The notes under the pieces are model-generated. The model was given only the letters and a program-made list of their open reading frames with translations. It ran no database searches and was not told the DNA's origin. DNA of 54,939 bases, from NCBI GenBank assembly GCA_015222065.1, contig JADFUQ010000311.1, forward strand, positions 1 to 54,939, read 5' to 3'. Positions 26,581-35,092 of the stretch are shown one piece after another; positions within the stretch are counted from its first letter, which is position 1, and each line of letters starts with the position of its first letter. Both the position numbers and the translations under genes were made by a program. The DNA is from Bacteroidota bacterium. GTDB lineage: Bacteria > Bacteroidota > Bacteroidia > Bacteroidales > VadinHA17.

Positions 26581-28452
26581 ATGAAAGAATATGATGTAAT
26601 TGTTATTGGAGCAGGACATGCAGGTTGCGAAGCAGCGGCAGCAGCAGCAAATTTGGGTTCTGAAGTGTTGCTGATAACAATGGATATGACAAAAATTGCG
26701 GAAATGTCATGCAATCCTGCTATGGGAGGAATTGCAAAGGGACAGATAATAAGAGAGATAGATGCTTTGGGAGGGTATAGTGGAATAGTAACTGATGAAA
26801 GCATGATACAGTTCCGAATGCTTAACAGGTCGAAAGGACCGGCAATGTGGAGCCCAAGGGCACAAAATGACAGAATGAAATTTTCGAGAGTTTGGAGGGA
26901 GAAACTGGAAAGAATTGAAAATATAGATTTTTGGCAGGATACGGTAGAAAGAATAATGATAAAGAATAAAAAAGCAGTTGGAGTAAAAACAAATATGGAA
27001 GCGTTAATAAAAGGGAAAAGTGTCATTATTACAAGCGGAACGTTTATGAATGGAATTATGTATGTTGGAAAAGTGCGGAATAAAGGAGGAAGAGCATCAG
27101 AACCTGCATCATACGGATTGTCAAAGCAATTAATGGAAATTGGTTTTGAGGTTGGAAGAATGAAAACCGGAACACCAGCAAGAATTGATGGAAGAACTGT
27201 TAATTTTAAAAAATTAAAGGAGCAAAAAGGGGATAAGGAAGGAAAATGTTTTTCATTTATAAATGATAAAGTTATTATAGAAAATGAAAAAAGCTGCTTT
27301 ATTACATATACAAACAAAGAAGTTCATAATATTCTTAAAGGAGGTCTTATGGATTCTCCTTTATATGATGGTACAATCAAAAGTATCGGACCAAGGTATT
27401 GTCCAAGCATAGAAGGAAAAATTGTAACATTTGAGGGAAAAGATATGCATCAGTTATTCCTTGAGCCGGAAGGGGAAAATACAGTAGAATATTATATTAA
27501 CGGATTTTCATCTAGTTTATCAATGGAAATACAGTTAGAAGCAATGAGGAAAATCGAAGGACTGGAAGAAGTAAAAATATTCAGACCGGGATATGCAATA
27601 GAATATGATTATTTTCCACCAACACAAATTAAGCATACACTAGAGACAAAAAAAATTGAGAACCTGTATTTTGCAGGACAGGTAAATGGAACCACAGGGT
27701 ATGAAGAAGCTGGTGCACAGGGATTAATGGCTGGAATTAATGCTCATTTAAAGTTGAAAAACAAAAAGGAAATAATTCTTAAACGTAACGAAGCTTATAT
27801 CGGAGTGCTTATTGACGACCTTATTACAAAGGGAGTTGATGAACCATACAGAATGTTTACGTCAAGAGCAGAGTACAGAATTTTGTTAAGACAGGATAAT
27901 GCCGATAAAAGACTTACGGAAATAGGATATAAAATCGGACTGGCATCTGAAGAAAGAATGGAAAAAGTAAGAAAAAAGTATGAAGAAAGAGATAAAACAA
28001 TTAAATGGATTAAGAAGGAATCAATAAAACCAGAAGAAATAAACGACTTGTTAGAAAAACTTGGAGCAAGAAAAATAAATCAAAGCAGAAAACTGGATAA
28101 AATACTGTTAAGGCCGGAAATTAAAATTAGAGACCTGGAAGAAGGATTGGGAAAAGTAAAAACGAAATTTGATGAAATAAGTGTAATGAAAGAAGAAATA
28201 TTGGAATCAGCAGAAATTGAGATTAAGTACGAAGGTTACATTGAAAGAGAAGAAAAAATTGCAAAAAAGATACTAAGACTGGAAGATATAAATATTAAGG
28301 AGGAAATTGATTATAAGGAAATGTTATCAATATCAACAGAAGGTAGGCAAAAGCTATCGAAAATAAGACCGAAAACAATTGGACAGGCATCCAGAATAAG
28401 TGGAGTTTCTCCTTCGGATATAAATGTATTGCTGGTATATATGGGAAGGTGA
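26581..28452 (+). CDS. mnmG: tRNA uridine-5-carboxymethylaminomethyl modification enzyme MnmG (GidA)
   Basis: With MnmE, MnmG installs carboxymethylaminomethyl on wobble U34 using FAD, NADH and methylene-tetrahydrofolate. The 623-residue protein opens with the FAD-binding VIGAGHAGCEAAAAAANLG, then EMSCNPAMGGIAKGQIIREI, GRASEPASYGLSKQL, MKTGTPARIDGR, NGTTGYEEAGAQGLMAG, and ends with the tRNA-binding helical domain (ASRISGVSPSDINVLLVY). Length is normal. Third codon positions favour A, and Arg is mostly AGA. Two parS-like palindromes follow its stop within 140 bases. In many bacteria mnmG lies near the replication origin. Confidence 0.97.
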   Translation: MKEYDVIVIGAGHAGCEAAAAAANLGSEVLLITMDMTKIAEMSCNPAMGGIAKGQIIREIDALGGYSGIVTDESMIQFRMLNRSKGPAMWSPRAQNDRMKFSRVWREKLERIENIDFWQDTVERIMIKNKKAVGVKTNMEALIKGKSVIITSGTFMNGIMYVGKVRNKGGRASEPASYGLSKQLMEIGFEVGRMKTGTPARIDGRTVNFKKLKEQKGDKEGKCFSFINDKVIIENEKSCFITYTNKEVHNILKGGLMDSPLYDGTIKSIGPRYCPSIEGKIVTFEGKDMHQLFLEPEGENTVEYYINGFSSSLSMEIQLEAMRKIEGLEEVKIFRPGYAIEYDYFPPTQIKHTLETKKIENLYFAGQVNGTTGYEEAGAQGLMAGINAHLKLKNKKEIILKRNEAYIGVLIDDLITKGVDEPYRMFTSRAEYRILLRQDNADKRLTEIGYKIGLASEERMEKVRKKYEERDKTIKWIKKESIKPEEINDLLEKLGARKINQSRKLDKILLRPEIKIRDLEEGLGKVKTKFDEISVMKEEILESAEIEIKYEGYIEREEKIAKKILRLEDINIKEEIDYKEMLSISTEGRQKLSKIRPKTIGQASRISGVSPSDINVLLVYMGR

Positions 28453-28492
28453 AGAAGTAAGAAGTATGTAGAAAGTAGTATGTAGTAAGAAG

Positions 28493-28508
28493 AGTTCCAC
28501 GTGGAACA
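28493..28508. promoter_or_regulatory. parS-like palindrome 1
   Basis: AGTTCCACGTGGAACA matches the ParB/Spo0J consensus TGTTCCACGTGGAACA at 15 of 16 positions; only the outermost base differs. It is intergenic, 41 bases after the mnmG stop. Confidence 0.7.
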
Positions 28509-28574
28509 ATGGGAAGAAAAAAGCTGAAAGTTATAAAGTTGAAAGTAAAAATACTTTATTACTAAAATCAATAT

Positions 28575-28590
28575 TGTTCCACGTGGAACA
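28575..28590. promoter_or_regulatory. parS-like palindrome 2 (perfect)
   Basis: TGTTCCACGTGGAACA is a perfect 16-base palindrome equal to the consensus parS site bound by ParB/Spo0J. It lies 82 bases from the first site and 14 bases before the adenine deaminase ATG. Confidence 0.8.
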
Positions 28591-28603
28591 TTATTTATAA
28601 AGA

Positions 28604-30241
28604 ATGAAAGAAAAAAAATATTTATTATTTGGGAAATTAGTTGACCCGGTAAACAGAACGATAATGAATGCAGGTGTTTCTGTTGAAGATGGGAAGATCG
28701 CGAAAATAACGCCTGCTGAAAAGAAAAGCGGAAAATTTATTCTACCTGGTTTTGTTGATTCTCATGTGCATATTGAAAGCTCAATGCTTACTCCGGGAGA
28801 GTTTGCCCGACTGGCAGTCAGACATGGAACAGTAGCAACTGTGTCGGATCCACACGAAATTGCAAATGTATGCGGGAAAGAGGGGTTGCGATTTATGATT
28901 GAGGATGGGAAAAAAGTTCCGTTGAAATTTCATTTTGGGGTGCCGTCATGTGTACCGGCTACTGGTTTTGAAACAGCAGGTGCAACTCTGAATGCTAAAA
29001 TTGTTGAAGAGCTGTTAAAAAGCGATGATTACCTTTTCCTGTCAGAAATGATGAACTACCCGGGGGTAATATATAATGATACAGAGGTTTGGGAAAAGAT
29101 AAGATCTGCAATTAAATTAAATAAACCCATTGATGGACATGCGCCGGGAGTTACAGGTGAAAATCTGAAGAAATATGCCGGTGCAAAAATCTCTACTGAT
29201 CATGAATCTGCAACTATTGATGAGGCTATTGAAAAAATAAATAATGGTATTAAAACACAAATAAGGGAAGGAAGTGCAGCAAAAAACTTTAATGCTCTTT
29301 ATCCTTTGATTATAAAGTATCCTGAAAAGGTTATGTTGTGTACTGATGATTACCATCCTGACGATCTGGTAAACGGACATATTAACCTGCTTATTAAACG
29401 AGGTCTTGAGAAAGGGATTGACCTGTTTAACCTGTTAACAGTTGCTTGTGTAAACCCGGTTAAACATTACAATCTGCATGTAGGATTACTGCAGACCGGC
29501 GATCCTGCTGACTTTATTATTATTGATGATCTGGAGAATTTTAATGTCCTGGAGACTTATATTAACGGGGAGAAAGTATATGATAACGGGAAAACTTTAT
29601 TTGAATACAAAGCAGGCAAGCCGGTTAATAATTTCAAAAGGGAAAGAATATCGGAAAACGACCTGCTGGTAAAAGATAAAGGAAAAAATATAAGGGTTAT
29701 AAAATGTTTTGACGGACAGTTATTTACAAGCTCAATAGTTGTAAAAACGAATACCAGGAATGAACATGTAATTCCTGATGTTAAGAATGATATTTTGAAA
29801 CTGGTTGTTATAAACCGGTACAATAATTCTGAGCCTGCAATTGGATTTATTCATGGCATTGGATTTAAAGATGGTGCAGTGGCTCAAAGTATTGCTCATG
29901 ATAGTCATAATATTATTGCTGCAGGAACAAATGATGAAGATTTGCTAAAAGCTATTAATACAGTTATTTCTTTAAAAGGAGGTATTGCCATTAGTGAAAA
30001 AGGGAATATTCATCAATTACGCCTGGAAATAGCGGGCTTAATGTCCTCGGGAAGCGGAGAAAAAACAGCCTCCGCGTATGCTGAACTTAACGAATTAGCA
30101 AAATCTCTGGGGTCTTCATTTAAATCGCCCTTAATGACACTCTCGTTTATGGCTCTTCTGGTAATTCCTGAACTAAAACTGGGTGATAAAGGACTTTTTG
30201 ATATCAACGCTTTTTCTCAGGTATCATTGTTTGTGGATTAG
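28604..30241 (+). CDS. ade: Adenine deaminase
   Basis: This amidohydrolase-superfamily enzyme converts adenine to hypoxanthine and ammonia for purine salvage. The 545-residue protein has the metal-binding DSHVHIESSM, the following GTVATVSDPHEIANVCG, the mid-domain MNYPGVI and DGHAPGV, and the late TDDYHPDDL. A C-terminal domain (about 360-545) is typical of bacterial Ade and contains GGIAISEKG. Codon choice differs visibly from mnmG just upstream: more T-ending and fewer A-ending codons. The short gap before the ATG holds parS site 2, so ParB occupancy could affect expression. Confidence 0.95.
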   Translation: MKEKKYLLFGKLVDPVNRTIMNAGVSVEDGKIAKITPAEKKSGKFILPGFVDSHVHIESSMLTPGEFARLAVRHGTVATVSDPHEIANVCGKEGLRFMIEDGKKVPLKFHFGVPSCVPATGFETAGATLNAKIVEELLKSDDYLFLSEMMNYPGVIYNDTEVWEKIRSAIKLNKPIDGHAPGVTGENLKKYAGAKISTDHESATIDEAIEKINNGIKTQIREGSAAKNFNALYPLIIKYPEKVMLCTDDYHPDDLVNGHINLLIKRGLEKGIDLFNLLTVACVNPVKHYNLHVGLLQTGDPADFIIIDDLENFNVLETYINGEKVYDNGKTLFEYKAGKPVNNFKRERISENDLLVKDKGKNIRVIKCFDGQLFTSSIVVKTNTRNEHVIPDVKNDILKLVVINRYNNSEPAIGFIHGIGFKDGAVAQSIAHDSHNIIAAGTNDEDLLKAINTVISLKGGIAISEKGNIHQLRLEIAGLMSSGSGEKTASAYAELNELAKSLGSSFKSPLMTLSFMALLVIPELKLGDKGLFDINAFSQVSLFVD

Positions 30242-30590
30242 AAGAGCAAAAGAGCAGGGAGCAAAGAGCAAATAAGTTGGAAAAATAAAGAAAGAATGGG
30301 TTGTTAAGAAAAAAGTTCAAAGTTCAAGGTTAAGTCCGACAATAGACAAAATAGTAAAATGCCACTAAGACACAAAAACACAAAGACTCACAAAGAAAGA
30401 ACAATCAATATTTTATACTTAGTGAGTTCTTTGAGTATTCGAGCCTTTGTGGCTAGAAAGACTTCTCAGACTGAGTTCAAAGTTCAACCTTGAACCTTAA
30501 ATTATAAACTCTTTAACTCTTTACACTGCATCACTGCATCACTGCATCACTTCTTCTCTCTTATAACATAAAAATTACTACATTTCGGAA
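30242..30590. repeat. Spacer with nested inverted repeat
   Basis: GCCACTAAGACACAAAAACA onward (30361-30395) is imperfectly complementary to the segment ending GAGCCTTTGTGGC (30418-30453). An outer pair surrounds it: AAGTTCAAGGTT near 30320 and AACCTTGAACCTT near 30487. The nested element spans about 30312-30498. Three tandem CACTGCAT words (30523-30550) then lead into uvrC. No gene is supported. Confidence 0.7.
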
Positions 30591-32426
30591 ATGGACAAAC
30601 CTGCACATATACCCGATCATATTAAATCTCTGCTGTCAGTGATGCCTGGCAAGCCTGGTGTATATCAGTATTTTGATAATAATGGTAATTTGATTTATGT
30701 AGGGAAGGCTAAAAATCTAAAAAAGCGAGTCTCTTCATATTTTACGGGGAAAAACTATGGTAAAACGAAAATTCTGGTCAGTAAAATTGCTGAGATAAAA
30801 CATATTGTTGTTGATTGTGAATCTGATGCACTATTGCTTGAAAACAACCTGATAAAAAAACACCGGCCCAGGTATAATATAATGCTCAAAGACGATAAAA
30901 CTTTCCCATGGATATGTATTAAAAATGAGCCTTTTCCAAGGGTTTTTTCTACAAGGAATATTATTTATGACGGATCGAATTATTTCGGTCCATATACCAC
31001 GGGAGGAATGGTGAAAACATTGCTTGAACTATTAAAAAAATTATATCCGCTCAGAACATGTTCATATAAACTCAATACGGAAAACATTAATAAAGGAAAA
31101 ATAAAAGTTTGTCTTGAATATCACCTTGGAAATTGCAAAGGTCCCTGCGAAGGTCTGCAGAGTGAAGAAGATTATGAAAAATTGATTAAACAAGTGAAAA
31201 ATATTCTGAAGGGAAATATTCAGGAAGTTATTGGATACTTGAAGAAGCTAATGGACGAATATGCAGCCGGATTAAAATATGAGGAAGCGGCTGTTATCAA
31301 AGAAAAAATAAAAACACTTGAAAAATACAGAAGCCGTTCAACCATTGTTAGTTTACGCATCAAAGATGTGGATGTTTTTTCAATAATTGATGACAAAAAG
31401 CGTGCATATGTTAATTATTTAAAGGTGATAAAAGGAGCAGTAGTTCAGTCACATACGGTAGAAATAAGAAAAAAACTTGATGAGACAAAAGAAGAAATAT
31501 TACCGATTGTTTTTATTGAAATAAGAAAGCGGTTTTCGAGTAAAGCAAAAGAAATAATTCTGCCATTTATGCCGGAGATTGAACTTAAAGAGGCAAATGT
31601 TACTGTTCCTCAAAGAGGTGATAAGAAGAAATTGCTGGATCTTTCAAAAAGAAATGCATGGTATTATCGCGGTGAGATTAAAAAACTTTTGGAAGGAAGT
31701 AAAAAATCAGTACGCCTGGAAAAGAAACTGGAGCAAATACAAAAAGACTTGAGAATAAAAAAATTGCCAACACGTATAGAGTGTTTTGATAATTCAAATA
31801 TTCAGGGAACAAATCCTGTTGCAGCTTGTGTAGTATTTAAAAACGGGAGACCTTTAAAACGGGAATACAGGCATTATAATATTAAGACAGTGCAGGGGGC
31901 AAATGATTATGCTTCAATGGGCGAGGTGGTATATCGAAGGTACAATAGATTATTAAACGAAAAGAAATCCCTGCCTCAGCTTGTGATAATTGATGGAGGG
32001 AAAGGTCAGTTAAACGCGGCAGTTGAAAGTCTTGACAAACTCAATATTCGTAATAAGCTAACAATAATTGGAATTGCAAAACGACTGGAGGAGATTTATT
32101 TTCCATTTGATCCGGTTCCTCTCTATCTTGACAAAAATTCTTATTCGTTGAAAATTATTCAGAATCTGAGAAATGAAGCACACAGGTTCGGAATCTCATT
32201 TCACCGGCAAAAACGATCAAGTAAATTTTTAGGATCAGAAATTGATCAGATAAAAGGAATTGGTCAGGAGACTATAAAAAAACTTTTCAAAAAATTTAAA
32301 AGTGTTGACGGAATAAAAAAAGCTGATAGTGAAGAACTGAAAAAACTTATTGGTAAGGCAAAAACTAAGATTTTACTGGAATATTTCAAAAATAGTCCTG
32401 GAACAGAAAAAAATGAAACAAAATAG
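30591..32426 (+). CDS. uvrC: Excinuclease ABC subunit C
   Basis: UvrC makes both incisions during nucleotide excision repair after UvrAB loads it at a lesion. The 611-residue protein has the GIY-YIG nuclease (PGVYQYFDNNGNLIYVGKAK, about 22-45), a UVR domain (about 215-245, YEEAAVIKEKIKTLEKY), and the RNase H-like 5' nuclease with ECFDNSNIQGTNPVAA (about 397) and IDGGKGQLNAA. C-terminal helix-hairpin-helix repeats bind DNA (IKGIGQETIKKLFKKF). It is full length and stands alone: 349 bases of repeat-bearing spacer precede it. Confidence 0.97.
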   Translation: MDKPAHIPDHIKSLLSVMPGKPGVYQYFDNNGNLIYVGKAKNLKKRVSSYFTGKNYGKTKILVSKIAEIKHIVVDCESDALLLENNLIKKHRPRYNIMLKDDKTFPWICIKNEPFPRVFSTRNIIYDGSNYFGPYTTGGMVKTLLELLKKLYPLRTCSYKLNTENINKGKIKVCLEYHLGNCKGPCEGLQSEEDYEKLIKQVKNILKGNIQEVIGYLKKLMDEYAAGLKYEEAAVIKEKIKTLEKYRSRSTIVSLRIKDVDVFSIIDDKKRAYVNYLKVIKGAVVQSHTVEIRKKLDETKEEILPIVFIEIRKRFSSKAKEIILPFMPEIELKEANVTVPQRGDKKKLLDLSKRNAWYYRGEIKKLLEGSKKSVRLEKKLEQIQKDLRIKKLPTRIECFDNSNIQGTNPVAACVVFKNGRPLKREYRHYNIKTVQGANDYASMGEVVYRRYNRLLNEKKSLPQLVIIDGGKGQLNAAVESLDKLNIRNKLTIIGIAKRLEEIYFPFDPVPLYLDKNSYSLKIIQNLRNEAHRFGISFHRQKRSSKFLGSEIDQIKGIGQETIKKLFKKFKSVDGIKKADSEELKKLIGKAKTKILLEYFKNSPGTEKNETK

Positions 32427-32711
32427 TTTATTCCATAATACATTAATATTCAACACATAATGCTGTGTTTTTTGTGTTTTTAAACTCATTTCCTTGTAAT
32501 ATTTTTTTATTCTTTTATAATACCCTGTGTAAATGTTAAGGAGGAAAGGAAGTGAAGAAGTCTAAGGGTCAAAAGTCGAAAAGGTCAAAGAGGGGGAAAT
32601 GAAGAAATGAGTAAATGGGGAAATGAGGTGAGAAGAAGTGGGAAGAAGTAAGAAGGAAGAAGAAGAGAATAATGAACTTTGAATTTCGAATATTGAATGA
32701 TTTAGATATAG
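32427..32711. other. Spacer with purine-rich tract
   Basis: Bases 32538-32675 are almost uninterrupted A/G words (GAAGAAATGAGTAAATGGGG type) on the plus strand, following the uvrC stop. A minus-strand frame at 32562-32762 is only the pyrimidine complement of this tract. No gene is supported. Confidence 0.55.
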
Positions 32712-32981
32712 TTGTTGAAAGGCATAATACTTACCTCCCTTTTTGCAGATATTAAACGCCATAAATACAAGATTTCTAAACAGGAGAAGGATATTGTCCG
32801 GCTTGTCCTCATGGGAAAAAGCAATAATGAAATTAAGGATATACTATTTATTTCTTATCATACAGTGAAAAATCATCTCTATTCAGTATATGGGAAATTA
32901 AATGTAAATTCCCGTTATGAACTTATCCTTTTAATCAACCGTTACTTCCAGAATACTACAGATAAGCAGAATTTGATTTAA
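32712..32981 (+). CDS. Stand-alone LuxR-type HTH protein, possibly a remnant
   Basis: The frame encodes about 89 residues, of which about 20-80 form a LuxR/GerE helix-turn-helix: KISKQEKDIVRLVLMGKSNN then EIKDILFISYHTVKNHLYSVYGKL. No receiver, TPR or membrane domain precedes it. An in-frame stop directly precedes the first possible start, a TTG at 32712, and no ATG exists before the domain. Either it is a small free-standing regulator with a weak start, or it is the surviving 3' end of a longer LuxR-type regulator whose 5' part has been replaced by the purine-rich spacer. The target is unknown. Confidence 0.55.
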   Translation: MLKGIILTSLFADIKRHKYKISKQEKDIVRLVLMGKSNNEIKDILFISYHTVKNHLYSVYGKLNVNSRYELILLINRYFQNTTDKQNLI

Positions 32982-33220
32982 TTTAACTGAATCAGAAACA
33001 AATGTTACTTATTATTCATTCCCATTGACTTCTGATAATAACTTATATATTTATTGCTTGGTGATAACGAGAAGATAACCATATTGAGTAAATTTGCCCT
33101 ATATGTGCAATTACAACCTCTAATCCCCCATAACTCATACTTAAGGGCTGTAGCAATGGCGGGTAACCAGCAACATTATAATAACAACCAGAAGGAAAAG
33201 GCTTACCAAATCAGCTAAAA

Positions 33221-34195
33221 TTACTTAACTCTGCTGGCAGTGTACAAGGCAAGTTTTTGCAAAGAGGACCTTGCCTCGCTTTCAGGAAATTCGTTTAGAA
33301 TATCAAGCGCTTTGTTTTTATATTCATTCATTTTTTCTTTTGAATACTCCATTCCTTTATTATCCCTGACGAAACGAATTACTTCATTAACCTTGGAAGT
33401 TTTCTTGTTATGATGCCTTACAAGTCTGAGTATCTTTCTCCTTTGGGCCGGATTGGTATTTTTCAGAGCATGGATTAGTGGAAGTGTAAGCTTTTTCTCT
33501 TTGATATCATTCCCGGTTGGCTTACCCAAAAGTCCATTTTTCTCATAATCAAACAGATCGTCCCTGATCTGAAACGTAATTCCTATATATTCTCCAAATT
33601 GCTTCATTTTACTGATGGTCTCAGGATCATCTGTTACCGATTTGGTCCCGGAAGCACAACAAGCTGCAATAAGAGCAGCTGTTTTTTTCCGGATTATTTC
33701 AAAATACTCATCTTCGGAAATATTCAACTTTCGGGATTTTTGTATCTGTAATAATTCACCTTCACTCATCTCCTTTACCGCGAAAGAAACGATCTCAAGA
33801 ATTTCATATTCTTTGTTTTTTACTGATAATAGTAATCCTTTTGATAACAAGTAATCTCCAAGTAAAACAGCTACTTTTGATTTCCATAAGGCATTTATTG
33901 AAAAGAAACCCCTACGCTCAAATGATTCATCTACAACATCATCATGCACAAGGGTTGCTGTATGAAGAAGCTCAATTAAAGCGGCTGCAGTGAAACTAGA
34001 TTCGTTTATCTTGCCTGACAGTTTCGCAGCGAGGAAAACAAACATCGGCCTCAGTTGTTTCCCCTTCCTTCTTAGAATATAGTTTGTGATAATACTAAGA
34101 AGTGGCACCTTGCTTTTCATAATTGTGTTGAAATAACCGGAAAACCGCTTCATTTCTGTTTCTATGGGTGCTCTTATTTCCTTAACTGCAGACAT
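33221..34195 (-). CDS. Polyprenyl diphosphate synthase (trans, long-chain)
   Basis: This enzyme condenses isopentenyl diphosphate onto allylic diphosphates, most likely for the menaquinone side chain. The 324-residue protein has the first Asp-rich motif in LVHDDVVDE (about 87-95) and the second in FQIRDDLFDYEKNG (about 208), plus GKQLRPMFVFLAA and the KKTAALIAACCASG segment. The residues before the first Asp motif (IELLHTAT) are small or medium-sized, as in long-chain (octaprenyl- or heptaprenyl-type) synthases. The exact chain length cannot be read. It is an isolated minus-strand gene among plus-strand genes. Confidence 0.93.
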   Translation of the reverse strand: MSAVKEIRAPIETEMKRFSGYFNTIMKSKVPLLSIITNYILRRKGKQLRPMFVFLAAKLSGKINESSFTAAALIELLHTATLVHDDVVDESFERRGFFSINALWKSKVAVLLGDYLLSKGLLLSVKNKEYEILEIVSFAVKEMSEGELLQIQKSRKLNISEDEYFEIIRKKTAALIAACCASGTKSVTDDPETISKMKQFGEYIGITFQIRDDLFDYEKNGLLGKPTGNDIKEKKLTLPLIHALKNTNPAQRRKILRLVRHHNKKTSKVNEVIRFVRDNKGMEYSKEKMNEYKNKALDILNEFPESEARSSLQKLALYTASRVK

Positions 34196-34380
34196 ACAAA
34201 TGTTTATAATATCAAACCTTTCGGCATAAACCTATTTATAAATAAAAAAAAGGCAAAAATAACAGGTATTAAAAGATGAATTAATTTTATTTGTCCAAAG
34301 ATAGAAAAATATATAATAGTCGTTTTTTGGGCAGTAACTTAATGTAAAGGAAGTTTAAAAATGTATAAAAAGTATACTGA

Positions 34381-34496
34381 TTTTGCGAACGAAGTGAAGC
34401 AATCTTTCATGACTTTTCGTAAAGTCCATGTTGATTTGTTATTTAGCATTCCGGTTGTTCTTGGGAGATTGCTTCGTCGCTACGCTCCTCGCAAAA
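34381..34496. repeat. Inverted-repeat element with GAAGCAATCT arms
   Basis: TTTTGCGA (34381-34388) and GAAGCAATCT (34396-34405) pair perfectly with TCGCAAAA (34489-34496) and AGATTGCTTC (34466-34475). On the minus strand the right arm reads GCGAGGAGCGTAGCGACGAA, then GCAATCTCC. The GC content contrasts with the AT-rich surroundings. Confidence 0.8.
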
Positions 34497-34723
34497 TCTT
34501 TTTCCAACCAATAAAATCCGGTTAAAGCTTCTCCTCTTCGCCCCTGTTTCCTTTTCGACTCTTTGACTTTCTTTCTTCACCTCATTTTCTCATCTCTTCA
34601 TCTCCTCATTACTTCATCACCTCATTACCTCATCACCTCATTCACTCATTCACTCATCCTTCAACGTTTATCCTTCCAATAAACCTGGGATTCTCATAAG
34701 AATAATTAATTTGATAACGGTCG

Positions 34724-34754
34724 TTGTTTTAGAATTATCATATGTATATATTTG
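34724..34754 (+). promoter_or_regulatory. Candidate Bacteroidota promoter for the ArsR-queD pair
   Basis: TTG (34724-34726), a 20-base spacer and TATATTTG (34747-34754) match the TTG-N19-21-TAnnTTTG consensus. The ATG follows 31 bases later. Confidence 0.5.
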
Positions 34755-34785
34755 TTAAACCTAGATATGTAAATATATAGAAATT

Positions 34786-35082
34786 ATGAAAATAAAAGAT
34801 TTATCCTCTGAACAGCTTGAAAGAGCAGCTAATATGTTGAAAGCAATTGCACATCCAATGAGAATAGCAATTCTTAATTATCTGGATAACGGCAAGAGGC
34901 TTAATGTTACAGAGATTCACGAACTGCTTAATATTGAACAATCTACAACCTCTCATCATCTTGGTATTCTGAAAGATAAAGGAGTTTTATCATCCCAGCG
35001 TAAAGGCAAACACACATATTATTTCATGAAGCATGATAATATTGCAAGTATTATTGAATGCGTAAATAAATGTTCCGGGTAA
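34786..35082 (+). CDS. ArsR-family winged-helix regulator
   Basis: The 98-residue protein is a single winged helix: KAIAHPMRIAILNYLDNG, then the recognition region EQSTTSHHLGILKDKGVLSS and the wing QRKGKHTYYFM. The classic alpha-3 metal motif ELCVCDL is missing; Cys occurs only at the C-terminus (ECVNKC). Metal sensing is therefore uncertain. Its stop is 10 bases before queD, so the two genes are probably co-transcribed and it may regulate that unit. The upstream promoter candidate lies at 34724-34754. Confidence 0.9.
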   Translation: MKIKDLSSEQLERAANMLKAIAHPMRIAILNYLDNGKRLNVTEIHELLNIEQSTTSHHLGILKDKGVLSSQRKGKHTYYFMKHDNIASIIECVNKCSG

Positions 35083-35092
35083 AGAAAAAATT

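Larger units (their letters stand above)
34196..34785. other. 590-base divergent spacer with inverted repeat and pyrimidine tract
   Basis: It separates the polyprenyl synthase from the ArsR-type regulator. It contains CAAAGATA (34296-34303, a possible minus-strand -7 box far from the gene), the inverted-repeat element at 34381-34496, a pyrimidine-rich run with tandem CTCATCACCTCATTAC words (34530-34670), and a good promoter candidate at 34724-34754. No gene is supported. Confidence 0.6.

Noticed and set aside
26550..27317. A 255-codon frame antisense to mnmG
   Set aside because: Purine-rich sense sequence leaves few stops on the other strand. The frame has no domain and mnmG is unambiguous.
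28400..28620. The replication origin being located exactly here
   Set aside because: parS-like sites and mnmG favour an origin-near position, but no dnaA, DnaA-box cluster or parAB is in the window, and gene directions do not show the expected pattern.
34600..34665. Tandem CTCATCACCTCATTAC words considered as a CRISPR-like array
   Set aside because: The units are adjacent low-complexity words without equal-length unique spacers, and no cas genes are present.
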